A stretch of 64,000 bases of DNA. It comes from Candidatus Parcubacteria bacterium. GTDB lineage: Bacteria; Patescibacteria; ABY1; UBA1558; GWA2-36-10. The translations under genes and the position numbers were made by a program. Positions 15,882-24,764 of the stretch are shown here, one piece after another; positions within the stretch are counted from its first letter, which is position 1, and every line of letters begins with the position of its first letter. The stretch spans positions 158,228 to 222,227 of the forward strand of contig JABHSK010000001.1 of assembly GCA_018669975.1 (NCBI GenBank), written 5' to 3'. The notes under the pieces are model-generated. The model searched no databases. It was not told the origin of the DNA and was given only the letters and a program-made list of their open reading frames with translations.

Positions 15882-16928
15882 ATGTCTCAGCTCAACACTC
15901 TGCCCGTGCCCGCTCACTTCAATCCGGCTCGCGCCAACGAAGTGTACCGTGTTGGCTACCAGGGTCTGGCCACCGAAGCCGCAGCCTGGCGCAAACAGCA
16001 TGACATCCGTCCCGCTGCCAGCGATCGCAAGGTCATCACTCTGATGCCCATCGACTGCCAAAACACCTTCTGTCTGCCCGAGTTCGAACTGTTCGTGGGC
16101 GGCCAGTCTGGCACCGGTGCCATCGACGACAACGTCCGCTTGACGGAGTTCATCTACCGCAACCTGGGCGTACTGACCAAGATCACGCCAACGATGGACA
16201 CCCATCTGCTGATGCAGATCTTCCATTCCATCTTCTGGGTCAACGAGGCCGGCGAAAATCCGGAACCCAATGCCACCGTCATCACTCTTGACGACGTCAA
16301 GGCGGGAACCTGGAAAGTCAATCCGGCCATCGCGCACAGTATCGCCAGAGGCAACTACACGGCACTGCAGGCTCACGCCATGCACTATGTCGAGAAGCTG
16401 ACCGATGACGGCAAGTATCCCCTGATGATCTGGGGTTACCACGCCATGCTCGGTGGCATCGGCCACGCTCTGACCTCAATCATCGAAGAAGCCTGTTTCT
16501 TCCACGCTGTGGTTCGCCACAGCCAAACTGGCTTCGAAACCAAGGGCGGCGATCCACTGACGGAAAACTATTCGGTTCTCCGTCCCGAAGTGCTGACCAC
16601 CACCGGCGACAAAGTGCGTACTCAGAAGAACGCCATGTTTATCCGTACGCTCCTCGAGTCCGACGCGGTCATTATCGCCGGTCAGGCCAAGAGCCACTGT
16701 GTGGCTTGGACTATCGCCGATCTTCTGGACGAGATCAACGCCCAGGATCCGACGCTGGCCAAGAAGGTTTATCTGCTCGAAGACTGCACCTCACCGGTGG
16801 TTATCCCTGGCGTGATTGATTTCACTGACCAGGCCAACGAGGCATTCCAGCGTTTCGCTGACGCCGGCATGCACGTGGTACAGTCCACCGATCCGATCGA
16901 CACCTGGCCCGGCCTCAACCTGGGCTAG
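15882..16928 (+). CDS. Nicotinamidase-like cysteine hydrolase, enlarged (348 aa)
   Basis: Isochorismatase-fold hydrolase, here most likely deaminating nicotinamide to nicotinate. Catalytic Asp58 is in MPIDCQNTF, metal ligands in TMDTH (Asp106, His108) with HSIFW after it, and nucleophile Cys273 in GQAKSHCVAW. Ordinary nicotinamidases are near 200 aa; this one has an N-terminal extension and an insertion between the metal site and the Cys. The gene is clearly GC-rich (about 67% in one line) against an AT-rich core. It sits between the kinase and VWA genes with a strong GAGGAG site. Biuret- or ureide-type relatives are possible, but nicotinate phosphoribosyltransferase nearby favours nicotinamide. 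Confidence 0.75.
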   Translation: MSQLNTLPVPAHFNPARANEVYRVGYQGLATEAAAWRKQHDIRPAASDRKVITLMPIDCQNTFCLPEFELFVGGQSGTGAIDDNVRLTEFIYRNLGVLTKITPTMDTHLLMQIFHSIFWVNEAGENPEPNATVITLDDVKAGTWKVNPAIAHSIARGNYTALQAHAMHYVEKLTDDGKYPLMIWGYHAMLGGIGHALTSIIEEACFFHAVVRHSQTGFETKGGDPLTENYSVLRPEVLTTTGDKVRTQKNAMFIRTLLESDAVIIAGQAKSHCVAWTIADLLDEINAQDPTLAKKVYLLEDCTSPVVIPGVIDFTDQANEAFQRFADAGMHVVQSTDPIDTWPGLNLG

Positions 16929-16996
16929 TTCCTACTAACTCAAGTTCAATAAGTATTTAGTCAAACAACCTTAAACCTCTAAAAGGAGGCTCAATA

Positions 16997-17776
16997 ATGA
17001 GTGATGTCAACAGTCTGTTCCAGTCAGCTGCCGATGAAGGCGAATTGTCGCCCGAGGCTCTCGGTGTATTGCAGGTGGCGGATGTCGGTGCTCAAATCCA
17101 GAATGCTCTGGGTGTGGACCCCGACGAGTTCGAGGCTTCCGAGGTCATCCTGATGACCCAGATGCCCGACGACTCCGGTTCCATTCGCTTTGCTGGCAAT
17201 AGCCAAGTGATGCGTGACGGCCACAACCTGGTCCTGGAATCGCTCGGCGGCACCAAGCAAGCCGACGCTGTCCTGGCCATGTGTCGCTACCTGAACGGTC
17301 ACGTACTGTATCCTTACAGTCCGCTGGCCCAGGCAGTACGCATGGACAGCAACAACTACGACCCGAACCACGGTACCCCGCTCTATGACGAAACGGTAGT
17401 CTTGCTCGGTGCGGTCCTGGCCAAGGCCCAGGAGTTCGCCGACAATGGCATCGTCGCTCGGACGGTGACGCTGATCATCTCCGATGGCGCCGATGTTCAC
17501 TCCCGTCGCAACACCCCAACCGATGTCGCCAAACTGGTCAAGGACATGCTCAAGCAGGAAAACCACATCGTGGCTGCCATGGGCATCGATGACGGCGACA
17601 CCGACTTTCGGCAGGTCTTCAGCGAGATGGGTATTCTGGACGAGTGGATTCTGACTCCTGGCAACAGCGAGAGTGAAATCCGCGCGGCTTTCCAGACCGT
17701 TTCGCAGTCGGCCGTTCGTGCCTCCCAGGGAGGCGCCAGCTTCTCGCAGACTGCCATGGGCGGCTTCGGGAGCTGA
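16997..17776 (+). CDS. VWA-domain protein (TerY-like)
   Basis: A 259-aa von Willebrand A protein. The MIDAS-type motif DDSGS lies near residue 57 after a hydrophobic strand (VILMTQMP), a conserved Thr is in HGTPLYDETV, and ISDGADVHSRR gives the second metal-side Asp. The Ser/Gly/Gln-rich tail (QGGASFSQTAMGGFGS) resembles phospho-acceptor tails of TerY partners; this is inference. It is GC-rich and preceded by AAAAGGAGG. A strong terminator closes this transcription unit. As part of a phosphatase-kinase-VWA trio it may be the substrate or scaffold. Confidence 0.8.
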   Translation: MSDVNSLFQSAADEGELSPEALGVLQVADVGAQIQNALGVDPDEFEASEVILMTQMPDDSGSIRFAGNSQVMRDGHNLVLESLGGTKQADAVLAMCRYLNGHVLYPYSPLAQAVRMDSNNYDPNHGTPLYDETVVLLGAVLAKAQEFADNGIVARTVTLIISDGADVHSRRNTPTDVAKLVKDMLKQENHIVAAMGIDDGDTDFRQVFSEMGILDEWILTPGNSESEIRAAFQTVSQSAVRASQGGASFSQTAMGGFGS

Positions 17777-17809
17777 GCTAGCTCTGGGATAATTCAAAAC
17801 CAAATATTA

Positions 17810-17850
17810 GGAGGTGCACCCCACGTGGTGCACCTCCGCCCCTTTTTTCT
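17810..17850 (+). terminator. Terminator after the VWA gene
   Basis: A 12-bp stem (GGAGGTGCACC with its complement) and a short loop, followed by CGCCCC and a T6 tract. It ends the first NAD-locus transcription unit. Confidence 0.85.
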
Positions 17851-17985
17851 TTAGAAATAAGAAAATTGTAGCTAAAATAATTTGGCTATAACCTTTTTGT
17901 TCCTAACCTTAAAAGTTTCGAGCATAGTTTTGAACCTTCACAAATGAAACGTTTAGATAAAAATCTCAAACCAAGGAGAAAAATC

Positions 17986-18555
17986 ATGGCAAATAACATG
18001 CCGCAAAGACTCGTCTACGATGGCTTCCTAAAAGTCAAAGTAGTCGAAACACCCGAGGGACCTCGTGAAGTGGTCCAGGTAACCAATTCTGTCAGCATTC
18101 TGCTCTTCAACCCAGACGAAAAATACGTACTCTTAATCCGACAAGCTCGAGTTCCTATGATTTCTGATAGCAATCCTGGCGGCTTCATAGTAGAAACCGT
18201 AGCTGGTCGCTTTGATATCAATGTAGGTGTCACAGCATTGGCAATTAAGGAAGCCCAGGAAGAGGTCGGCGCCACCATCGAAGAAAGCGATGTCGTATTA
18301 CTTAATGGTGGTAAGCCGCTGGCTTTGTCGCCCGGTGTTTTAACCGAGCGCGCCTACCTGGCCATGGCCAAAGTTGATGTACCCTACGGCGAAGCCACAG
18401 ACCGTGTCTTTGGTGTCGCCGATGAAGGTGAAAGCATCCAACGCGTCTTCATGAAATTCGATGAGATCACCGATTATCTCAACAGCGGCCAGTGCGAAGA
18501 CCTGCGTGTCTTTACTCTGCTGAGCATGCTGCTGATGTCGGAAAATTTCGAATAA
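17986..18555 (+). CDS. Nudix hydrolase, ADP-ribose pyrophosphatase type
   Basis: Likely splits ADP-ribose to AMP and ribose-5-phosphate. An upstream in-frame ATG at 17944 is rejected because AAGGAGA sits 9 nt before the ATG at 17986, giving 189 aa. A beta-rich N-terminal grip (YDGFLKVKVVETPEGPREVVQV) precedes the Nudix segment VAGRFDINVGVTALAIKEAQEEVGA, where the EE pair and Gly are intact, Lys replaces the usual Arg and the early Glu is absent. The SPGVLTERAYLAMA block after it is typical of ADP-ribose-type enzymes. The product ribose-5-phosphate would feed the PRPP synthetase downstream. Substrate is inferred. Confidence 0.75.
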   Translation: MANNMPQRLVYDGFLKVKVVETPEGPREVVQVTNSVSILLFNPDEKYVLLIRQARVPMISDSNPGGFIVETVAGRFDINVGVTALAIKEAQEEVGATIEESDVVLLNGGKPLALSPGVLTERAYLAMAKVDVPYGEATDRVFGVADEGESIQRVFMKFDEITDYLNSGQCEDLRVFTLLSMLLMSENFE

Positions 18556-18619
18556 AACCCTCCCAAACACATTGACCCGAAGTAATTTGTAATAACGAAC
18601 CAAAAGAAGGGAAAAAACC

Positions 18620-19498
18620 ATGGCCAAAGATCCTGGAACCATTAAAAGGTTACCTGACGGAACTGTAAAAGTCAGGGCCCAAAATATGAGTCCTGGCATC
18701 CTCAAGTGGCCTGGAGTTCAGTGTGAAAACCCTGATGCTCCCGAAGCCGAGCGATATTACTTCAAGATCTTTACTGACAAGACTGTTTATCTGCCCGACG
18801 AATACGAACAAGCTGTTCGAGAAGTGCTGCGATCCGGTAAGGATATCGTAGTTTTAGCCGGCAACGGCTACTCGGATATCAACCCTCAGCGTTGCGCTGA
18901 CTGGGGCATTAAGCAGGGCGCTTACGAAGAAGCTTCGTTTGCCCTACTGGATAATGCGTACCAGAGACTGCGTGAACAGCTAACTGGTATCGATATCCGG
19001 ATTGCTCATGGAGCATCCCATATGGGTATCGATCTGGTCCTGATGCGTCTGGCTGAGAAATACAACATTCCTCAGTTGGGGCACAGCTGTGTCCGCTATA
19101 TGTTCTACGTGCAGGACGATGATATCCCAGTATGGGTTGGCAATGATGTCGATCACTACGTCGAAGGATTCACCGATTCCCTGGACGTTCTGGTGTCAGC
19201 CAACGGAGCTCTGCAGTCCTATCGAATGGACGTCAAAGCTGTATTCGAAAAAGGCAAGCACTGGATCCCACTCAATGTACTCCAGGCTATTTCTACCACT
19301 GGTGGTCCCCCGGCCATGGATGCCGACGGCAAGATCGTCGACGCCGTAGCCCTGTTCTACCAGAGGGTGCATATGATCACCGTACAGATGGGAGTAGTCG
19401 GTGAAGATCACTGGCTCAGCATGGTCGACAAGACCTCAACAACGCTGGTTTCCATCTGTCGCAATCTGATTAGCCCCCAAAGGGCTTTCATGACATAA
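18620..19498 (+). CDS. Unrecognised Rossmann-like protein in the NAD locus, 292 aa
   Basis: Not recognised. A central alternating strand/helix region (about 70-190) includes IVVLAGNGYSDINPQ and DIRIAHGASHMGIDLVLMRLA, the latter reminiscent of Rossmann or SLOG/LOG-type nucleotide-binding folds. An N-terminal beta segment precedes it and a TTGGPPAMDADGK loop follows. No nucleotidyltransferase signature of the GxFxPxHxGH kind is present, so it is not an ordinary NadD. It lies between the Nudix gene and nicotinate phosphoribosyltransferase (12-bp gap) with its own AAAAGAAGGG site, so a role in NAD or ADP-ribose handling is inferred from position only. Confidence 0.7.
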   Translation: MAKDPGTIKRLPDGTVKVRAQNMSPGILKWPGVQCENPDAPEAERYYFKIFTDKTVYLPDEYEQAVREVLRSGKDIVVLAGNGYSDINPQRCADWGIKQGAYEEASFALLDNAYQRLREQLTGIDIRIAHGASHMGIDLVLMRLAEKYNIPQLGHSCVRYMFYVQDDDIPVWVGNDVDHYVEGFTDSLDVLVSANGALQSYRMDVKAVFEKGKHWIPLNVLQAISTTGGPPAMDADGKIVDAVALFYQRVHMITVQMGVVGEDHWLSMVDKTSTTLVSICRNLISPQRAFMT

Positions 19499-19510
19499 AA
19501 GGAGGAGTCG

Positions 19511-20767
19511 ATGAAAGACCGACCAATCATCACCTCTCTCATGGACATCGACTTCTACAAGTTGACCATGGGACAATTGATTTTTCTCATGTATCCGGAT
19601 GTGCAAACAACTTTCCGATTCATCAATCGAACCAAGGGTGTGCCTTTGTCGCACTACGTCGACATTGGTGAACTACGTGAACAGTTGCAGCATGTCCAGA
19701 CCCTGCGTGTAAACAACACCGAGCTGCACTATCTAAGGGGAACCAACGAATACGGCGAGCGGATGTTCCGCGAGCCGTACCTAGAATTCCTGCGCGATAT
19801 GCAGCTACCGGATTTCGAGCTGTCAACTGACAGTGATGGACAACTTCGTATATTCTTCCCTGGTCTCTGGTCTACCAATACCTATTGGGAGACTCTGGCC
19901 CTGTCGATTACCAGCGAGCTGTGGTGTCGTTCCCAGATGAAGCATCTCAGTCGCTTCGAGCGTGAGCTAATCTGGGCCGAAGGTCAAAAACGACTGGCTA
20001 CCAAGCTAGCTATCCTAACCGATCCCCAAAACAGCAGTCTGACCATTTCGGACTTTGGTACTCGTCGTCGCTTCTCCAAGGAGTGGCAGTGGTATGTGGT
20101 CCGTACACTGGCTGAGGAACTTCTCCCTGGACAGTTCCTGGGAACCTCCAATGTCCAGTGCGCCATGGATCATGGCCTACTACCGATGGGTACCTCGGCT
20201 CACGAATTGCCGATGGTTCTATCGGGTATCATGCACGGTAGTGATGATGAAATCCGCGCCTCCAGCCAGAAGGTTCTGGCGGACTGGTGGGAAATCTATG
20301 GCCACGGCCTGTCGATCTTCCTGCCGGATACCTATGGCACTGATTTCTTCTTTAATGATCTGACTCGTGAACAGGTCGAAAATTGGAAGGGCTTCCGCCA
20401 CGATTCGGGTGATCCGATCGAGTTTGGCGAGAAAGTTCTCCGCCTCTATCAGCGTCACGGTGTCGATCCTCTGGCTACCGGCAAGTTCATCGTTTTCAGC
20501 GATGGACTGGATATGAACACTATCATCCAGCTACACCAGCACTTCAGGGATCGCATCCGTATCAGCTTTGGTTGGGGTACTAACCTGACCAATGACATGG
20601 GTCTGCGCACCTTGTCTCTGGTAATCAAGGCTTACGAGGCCTGCGGTCACGGCTTAGTCAAGTTGTCTGACAACCTGGACAAAGCCACCGGTCTGCCGGA
20701 TGACATCGAACGTTTCAAGGCTATTTTTGGCCACACCACTACCTATCGACAGGAGTGTTTGGTCTAA
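19511..20767 (+). CDS. pncB: Nicotinate phosphoribosyltransferase
   Basis: Joins nicotinate and PRPP to nicotinate mononucleotide, the key salvage step. The 418-aa protein starts with the family signature DIDFYKLTMGQ, then TTFRFINRTKG. It has SDFGTRRRFSKEW in the phosphate-binding region, MGTSAHELPM with the expected catalytic His, and FRHDSGDPIEFGEKV plus GTNLTND near the C-terminus. Length suits bacterial PncB. AAAAGGAGGAG precedes the ATG. A hairpin with T's follows the stop. Substrate (nicotinate, not nicotinamide) follows from the family. Confidence 0.95.
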   Translation: MKDRPIITSLMDIDFYKLTMGQLIFLMYPDVQTTFRFINRTKGVPLSHYVDIGELREQLQHVQTLRVNNTELHYLRGTNEYGERMFREPYLEFLRDMQLPDFELSTDSDGQLRIFFPGLWSTNTYWETLALSITSELWCRSQMKHLSRFERELIWAEGQKRLATKLAILTDPQNSSLTISDFGTRRRFSKEWQWYVVRTLAEELLPGQFLGTSNVQCAMDHGLLPMGTSAHELPMVLSGIMHGSDDEIRASSQKVLADWWEIYGHGLSIFLPDTYGTDFFFNDLTREQVENWKGFRHDSGDPIEFGEKVLRLYQRHGVDPLATGKFIVFSDGLDMNTIIQLHQHFRDRIRISFGWGTNLTNDMGLRTLSLVIKAYEACGHGLVKLSDNLDKATGLPDDIERFKAIFGHTTTYRQECLV

Positions 20768-20774
20768 TTATATT

Positions 20775-20804
20775 GGTGGTGACTCCGTGTCACCACCCTT
20801 TTCT
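20775..20804 (+). terminator. Hairpin after pncB
   Basis: GGTGGTGAC and GTGTCACCACC stem with a 3-nt loop followed by CTTTTCT. It could be a partial terminator allowing read-through into the PRPP synthetase gene. Confidence 0.65.
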
Positions 20805-20875
20805 CAAGTTACTTATGCATTAGGTGATTTAAGAGAAGTAAAAAGTTCATTCACAATTCACAGAAAGGAAAAACC

Positions 20876-21802
20876 ATGGCTACCATAGTGTATTCATGCC
20901 AAGGCATGCAAAATTTGTCCGACGACCTAGTAGGAACTGGCGTACAAGTTAGGCGAATTGACTGGAAAACGTTTAAGGATGGCTATCCGGACCTTATTAT
21001 TCCTGATGTCCATGAAATCCGCGGCAATGACGTGGTTTTCCTGGCCAGCATGGAAAATCCCCAAACCATCTTCGAACAACTATCAGTTATTTATGCCATA
21101 CCTCGCTATGGCGCCCGTTCCTTGACCATTGTATTACCCTATTTCCCGACAGCCACCAAGGATCGTGTGGATGAGGAAGGTGAAATCTGCACCGCCAAAA
21201 CTCTGGCGAGAATGTTTTCAGCTACTCCCTTGTCTATGCACGGACCGGCTCGTCTGGTGATGTTTGACATTCATGCTCTGCAGGAAAGATTCTATTTCGA
21301 AGATACCATTATCCCGCAAATGGCTACGGCCATTCCTCTGCTCAAAAAGCAACTGGAAACGGATGCAAGTATCGCTATCGCCTTTCCTGATGAAGGTGCC
21401 TGGAAGCGCTTCCATCGTTTCTTTGAAGACTACCCGCAGATCATCTGCCACAAAGTCCGTCAAGGAGATGAACGCATCGTCACCATCAAAGAGGGTAATC
21501 CGCGTGGTTATCATGTAGTCATCGTCGATGATTTGGTCATGACCGGTGGCACTCTGGATGAGTGTCGCAAAGTTTGCATCGAAGCTGGCGCCAAGACTGT
21601 TAGTGCTTTTGTTACCCACCCGGTCTTTCCCCAAGAATCCTGGAAACGCTTTACTGGCAGTGGTCCTGATCAATTTAAGAATTTCTGGATCACAGATTCT
21701 TGCCCTGATACTATCAAGGCTATTAATCATGCACACCCCTTCAAACTTCTACCCCTGACACAGACAATTCGTGATATAATAGATAGCGAAATAAGACACT
21801 AA
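20876..21802 (+). CDS. prs: Ribose-phosphate pyrophosphokinase (PRPP synthetase)
   Basis: Makes PRPP from ribose-5-phosphate and ATP. The 308-aa protein has LPYFPTATKDRVDEEGEICTAKT (catalytic flap region), MFDIHALQERFYF (the metal-binding DxH with His133) and the PRPP loop VVIVDDLVMTGGTL (214-227). It differs from the canonical housekeeping Prs (for instance DIHALQ in place of DLHA.QIQGFF), so it may be a divergent or specialised version. GAAAGGAAA lies 6 nt before the ATG. It supplies PRPP to PncB and could draw ribose-5-phosphate from the Nudix step. Confidence 0.88.
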   Translation: MATIVYSCQGMQNLSDDLVGTGVQVRRIDWKTFKDGYPDLIIPDVHEIRGNDVVFLASMENPQTIFEQLSVIYAIPRYGARSLTIVLPYFPTATKDRVDEEGEICTAKTLARMFSATPLSMHGPARLVMFDIHALQERFYFEDTIIPQMATAIPLLKKQLETDASIAIAFPDEGAWKRFHRFFEDYPQIICHKVRQGDERIVTIKEGNPRGYHVVIVDDLVMTGGTLDECRKVCIEAGAKTVSAFVTHPVFPQESWKRFTGSGPDQFKNFWITDSCPDTIKAINHAHPFKLLPLTQTIRDIIDSEIRH

Positions 21803-21835
21803 CCAAGACCGCAAGGTCCAAGGAGGAATAAAATC

Positions 21836-22786
21836 ATGAGCAACACCACAGGTATCCTTAGCCGAGATCAGATCCGCACAGTGGTCGATCGCGGTGCGCA
21901 GTCACTCCTCGATTACTGCCGACTACACAACATTCACTATCTGGTCACTGGTCAGTCCGGCGGTCTAGATTCGGCTGTTACTCTGGGTTTTGCCCAGCGA
22001 GCCTGCCAGTTGGCCGAGGCCAATAATTTTCAGTTGACTTCGGTCGGACTGATTATGCCCTGCCATTCCGATGAATCCGCCGAACGCCTAGGTATGAAGG
22101 CTATTGAAAAGTTTGGTGCCAAGCAGATGATTATCGATCTGACACCAACTTTTGATCACGCTTTCAACAACTCCTCATTGATGAGTCACACCGACATCCA
22201 GGTGCGGCAAATTCTTAAGGAAACCGGCGGAGACAAGTCGTTAACTGAATGGACCTGGTCCCAGAAGATCGCCCAGGGAAACATCAAGGCTCGTCTACGC
22301 ATGATGTACGGCACCTATCACGTGGCTCGCATGATGCAGGGCATGGTTCTGTCCACTGACAACCTGTCCGAATTCTGGATGGCCTTTTGGACTATCAACG
22401 GCGATGTCGGTGACTACGGCATCGTTCAGCAGATTATGAAGGGTCTGGAACTCTACCAGATTGCCGAATATTTGGGTGTACCCGACGAGATTCTGGAAGC
22501 CAAACCCGATGACGGTCTCAATGTAGGTAACGGCGACGCCGATCAACTCGGCGCCGACTATCCAACCATCGACCGCATTATGGTCCATCTAATCCAGCAA
22601 GGATTCGATCCCGACGGTTCCATGGATCAACTGGACGGGCTCCCAGCCATCGATGGCGTTCACTATCACATCGTTCGCAGCATTGCCGAACGCTGTCTGC
22701 GTGGTGCATTCAAGCGCCACGGCACCATCATCCTTTCTCGTGAAAATCTGGATCTACCTCCTATCAAGGAGATCGTTCTGCCCTAG
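21836..22786 (+). CDS. nadE: NAD synthetase, ammonia-dependent
   Basis: Amidates nicotinate adenine dinucleotide to NAD. The 316-aa protein carries the N-type ATP pyrophosphatase P-loop SGGLDS (41-46). It lacks an N-terminal glutaminase (nitrilase) domain, so it should use ammonia. The segment MVLSTDNLSEFWMAFWTINGDVGDYGIV matches the conserved NadE block around the substrate site. AAGGAGGAA precedes the ATG. It is the last gene of the NAD locus and is followed by a strong terminator. The preceding step (NadD) is absent from this window. Confidence 0.92.
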   Translation: MSNTTGILSRDQIRTVVDRGAQSLLDYCRLHNIHYLVTGQSGGLDSAVTLGFAQRACQLAEANNFQLTSVGLIMPCHSDESAERLGMKAIEKFGAKQMIIDLTPTFDHAFNNSSLMSHTDIQVRQILKETGGDKSLTEWTWSQKIAQGNIKARLRMMYGTYHVARMMQGMVLSTDNLSEFWMAFWTINGDVGDYGIVQQIMKGLELYQIAEYLGVPDEILEAKPDDGLNVGNGDADQLGADYPTIDRIMVHLIQQGFDPDGSMDQLDGLPAIDGVHYHIVRSIAERCLRGAFKRHGTIILSRENLDLPPIKEIVLP

Positions 22787-22812
22787 TGGTAAAATATGAT
22801 CCGAATATAAAA

Positions 22813-22846
22813 CCCCGCCTGCGCATTCGCGCGGCGGGGCTTTTTC
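22813..22846 (+). terminator. Terminator of nadE (copy 1 of a near-identical terminator)
   Basis: A CCCCGCC/GGCGGGG-type stem with loop GCATTCGC and a TTTTTCT tail. It differs by a single base from the element at 50744-50777. Confidence 0.9.
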
Positions 22847-22863
22847 TTTGTTTTTAATTTTTG

Positions 22864-24624
22864 TTATTTTATAAAACCACCAACTTGTTTTTCCCAAAGA
22901 TTTTTATAAACACCTTTGGATTTCTTTAATAATTCATCATGTGTACCCTGCTCGATTATCTGACCTTCATCCAAAACAACTATTCTGTCCATTTGTCTGA
23001 TAGTGGATAAACGGTGAGCAATAACCATGACAGTTTTATCTTTCATAAGGTTAGCTAGTGCACCTTGAATCAATTGCTCTGAATCTGAATCTAGACTAGA
23101 AGTAGCTTCATCTAAAATTAAAATTGGTGCATTTTTCAAGATAGCCCTAGCTATAGCTACCCGCTGACGTTCACCACCAGAAAGTTTGACTCCCCGCTCA
23201 CCAACAAAGGTCTGATAGGATTCGGAAAATTGCGAAATAAAGCCATGGCAATGTGCTTGTTTAGCTGCCTTAACAACCTCAGCATCAGTAGCTCCAGGAT
23301 TGCCATATTTAATATTTTCTTTAAGTGTGCGGTGAAATAAAATTGGGTCTTGATTAACTAAAGCAATATTTTTCCAAATACTTTCTTGCTTAACACAAGA
23401 TATCTTCTGATCATCTATCAAAATATTACCTGATTCTAAGTCATAATTTCTTAGTAAAAGATTTACTAAAGTGGATTTACCTGAGCCAGAGACACCAACC
23501 AAAGCAAGTTTTTCTTTTGGTTTAATAGATAAATTAAGATTCTTAATAACTCGGCGAGTACGTCGATAACTAAAGTTAACATCCTTTAATTCTATCTTGG
23601 CTTGAGAAATCTGAAGATCTTTAGCGTTTCTAGCATCTTTAATTTCATGTGGTTTCTCTAAAATTTCAGTCATTTCTTTGGCTTCGGCAATTTGTTCATA
23701 AACATAACGAATCACTCTACCAAAATTCCAAACTCTATTAAAAATAGCTAAAACATAAGCCTGGATTAAGAAAAAGTCACCAATTGTCAAAACGCCTCTT
23801 TGCCATAATTTAATTGCAAAATACAGCATGCCAAATTCCAATAATATCATAAGCAGTGCCTGGACAGCATCAAATACGCCCGTTAGCTTCCAGGAAAAGA
23901 AACGTAAGCTTCTTAGCTCTTCATTAAGCTTGGCAAAAGTTTTAACTTCCCTTTTATAACCAGAAAATAATTTTATATTGGCATTGTTGGTGATAGTGTC
24001 TGCCAAAAATCCCGTTATCTTAGAGTCAGCTTCACTTCTTTTAATATCGTGTTTTAATTTGTATAAACTAAGATGATAATTTATAAATGAAAAAACTACT
24101 ACCCAAACTATAACGCCGATAGACATCCACATATTACTTTGCCACAAAACAATAACTATAAAAACAATACTGACTATAGCTGGCAAGAATGTCCAGTAGA
24201 ATGCTTCCATAATACCGTCAAAGGCTCTAGTAAAACGATTAACTCTCTTGACTAGGGCACCAGTAAAATCATTATTGAAAAAAGAAACTGAATGCTTGTG
24301 TAAATATTCAAAGCTACTATTATTAATGCTAACCATAGATTGGGTTTGAAAATATCCAGCAGCAAAAGTAGTGATGCGCCAGAATACCCAAGTAATAACA
24401 TTAAACAATAGGACCATCAAAATCATGTGAATCATGCCTGGCAATTTACTTTCCACGTCTCCGGCTCCGGCTAGAATATTGAAAAAATCTTTATAGAAAA
24501 TAGGAATAACAATACCACCAGCTGACGCTAGTACAATAGAGCTAACCACCAACAAAAATGACTTGGGGTGTTTTTTGAGGTGTTTAAAATAAATCTTAAA
24601 TGTTTTTTTTGTGTAATCTTGCAT
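22864..24624 (-). CDS. ABC transporter, fused permease and ATPase (MsbA/LmrA type)
   Basis: Half-size exporter, 586 aa, working as a dimer. The N-terminal half (about 1-330) has six membrane helices. The ATPase has Walker A GVSGSGKSTLVNLLL, the signature LSGGERQRVAIARAIL, Walker B ILILDEATSSLDSDSE and the switch His (VIAHRLSTI). Substrate unknown; lipid or peptide export are the usual roles. No Shine-Dalgarno sequence precedes the ATG. It converges with nadE, sharing the region of the terminator at 22813-22846. Confidence 0.93.
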   Translation of the reverse strand: MQDYTKKTFKIYFKHLKKHPKSFLLVVSSIVLASAGGIVIPIFYKDFFNILAGAGDVESKLPGMIHMILMVLLFNVITWVFWRITTFAAGYFQTQSMVSINNSSFEYLHKHSVSFFNNDFTGALVKRVNRFTRAFDGIMEAFYWTFLPAIVSIVFIVIVLWQSNMWMSIGVIVWVVVFSFINYHLSLYKLKHDIKRSEADSKITGFLADTITNNANIKLFSGYKREVKTFAKLNEELRSLRFFSWKLTGVFDAVQALLMILLEFGMLYFAIKLWQRGVLTIGDFFLIQAYVLAIFNRVWNFGRVIRYVYEQIAEAKEMTEILEKPHEIKDARNAKDLQISQAKIELKDVNFSYRRTRRVIKNLNLSIKPKEKLALVGVSGSGKSTLVNLLLRNYDLESGNILIDDQKISCVKQESIWKNIALVNQDPILFHRTLKENIKYGNPGATDAEVVKAAKQAHCHGFISQFSESYQTFVGERGVKLSGGERQRVAIARAILKNAPILILDEATSSLDSDSEQLIQGALANLMKDKTVMVIAHRLSTIRQMDRIVVLDEGQIIEQGTHDELLKKSKGVYKNLWEKQVGGFIK

Positions 24625-24689
24625 AATTATTGTTTATTGTTGACATATATTAAAAAATATATTGAACTCAGGGCTCACCATATTTTCTT

Positions 24690-24764
24690 TGGCTCCGGGG
24701 GCAGGATTCGAACCTGCGATATCCACGTTAACAGCGTGGCGTTGTACCACTCAACTACCCCGGA
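24690..24764 (-). tRNA. tRNA-Asn (GTT)
   Basis: Acceptor TCCGGGG/CCCCGGA, anticodon stem CCACG/CGTGG with loop CTGTTAA (anticodon GTT), T-loop GTTCGAATC, discriminator G and an encoded CCA at 24690-24692. It is the substrate of AsnS encoded at 4719-6005. Confidence 0.95.

Noticed and set aside
15801..17803. Long open frames on the minus strand opposite the nicotinamidase and VWA genes (221 and 259 codons)
   Set aside because: They mirror GC-rich genes with strong ribosome sites on the plus strand; the translations are low-complexity and match nothing, a usual result of GC-rich codon use.
18620..19498. Calling the 292-aa protein NadD
   Set aside because: No GxFxPxHxGH or later STxxR-type motif of nucleotidyltransferases.
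21789..21801. ACACTAA resembling half of the NrtR operator
   Set aside because: It is the codon context of the prs stop (Arg-His-stop) without a second arm at the 21-bp layout.
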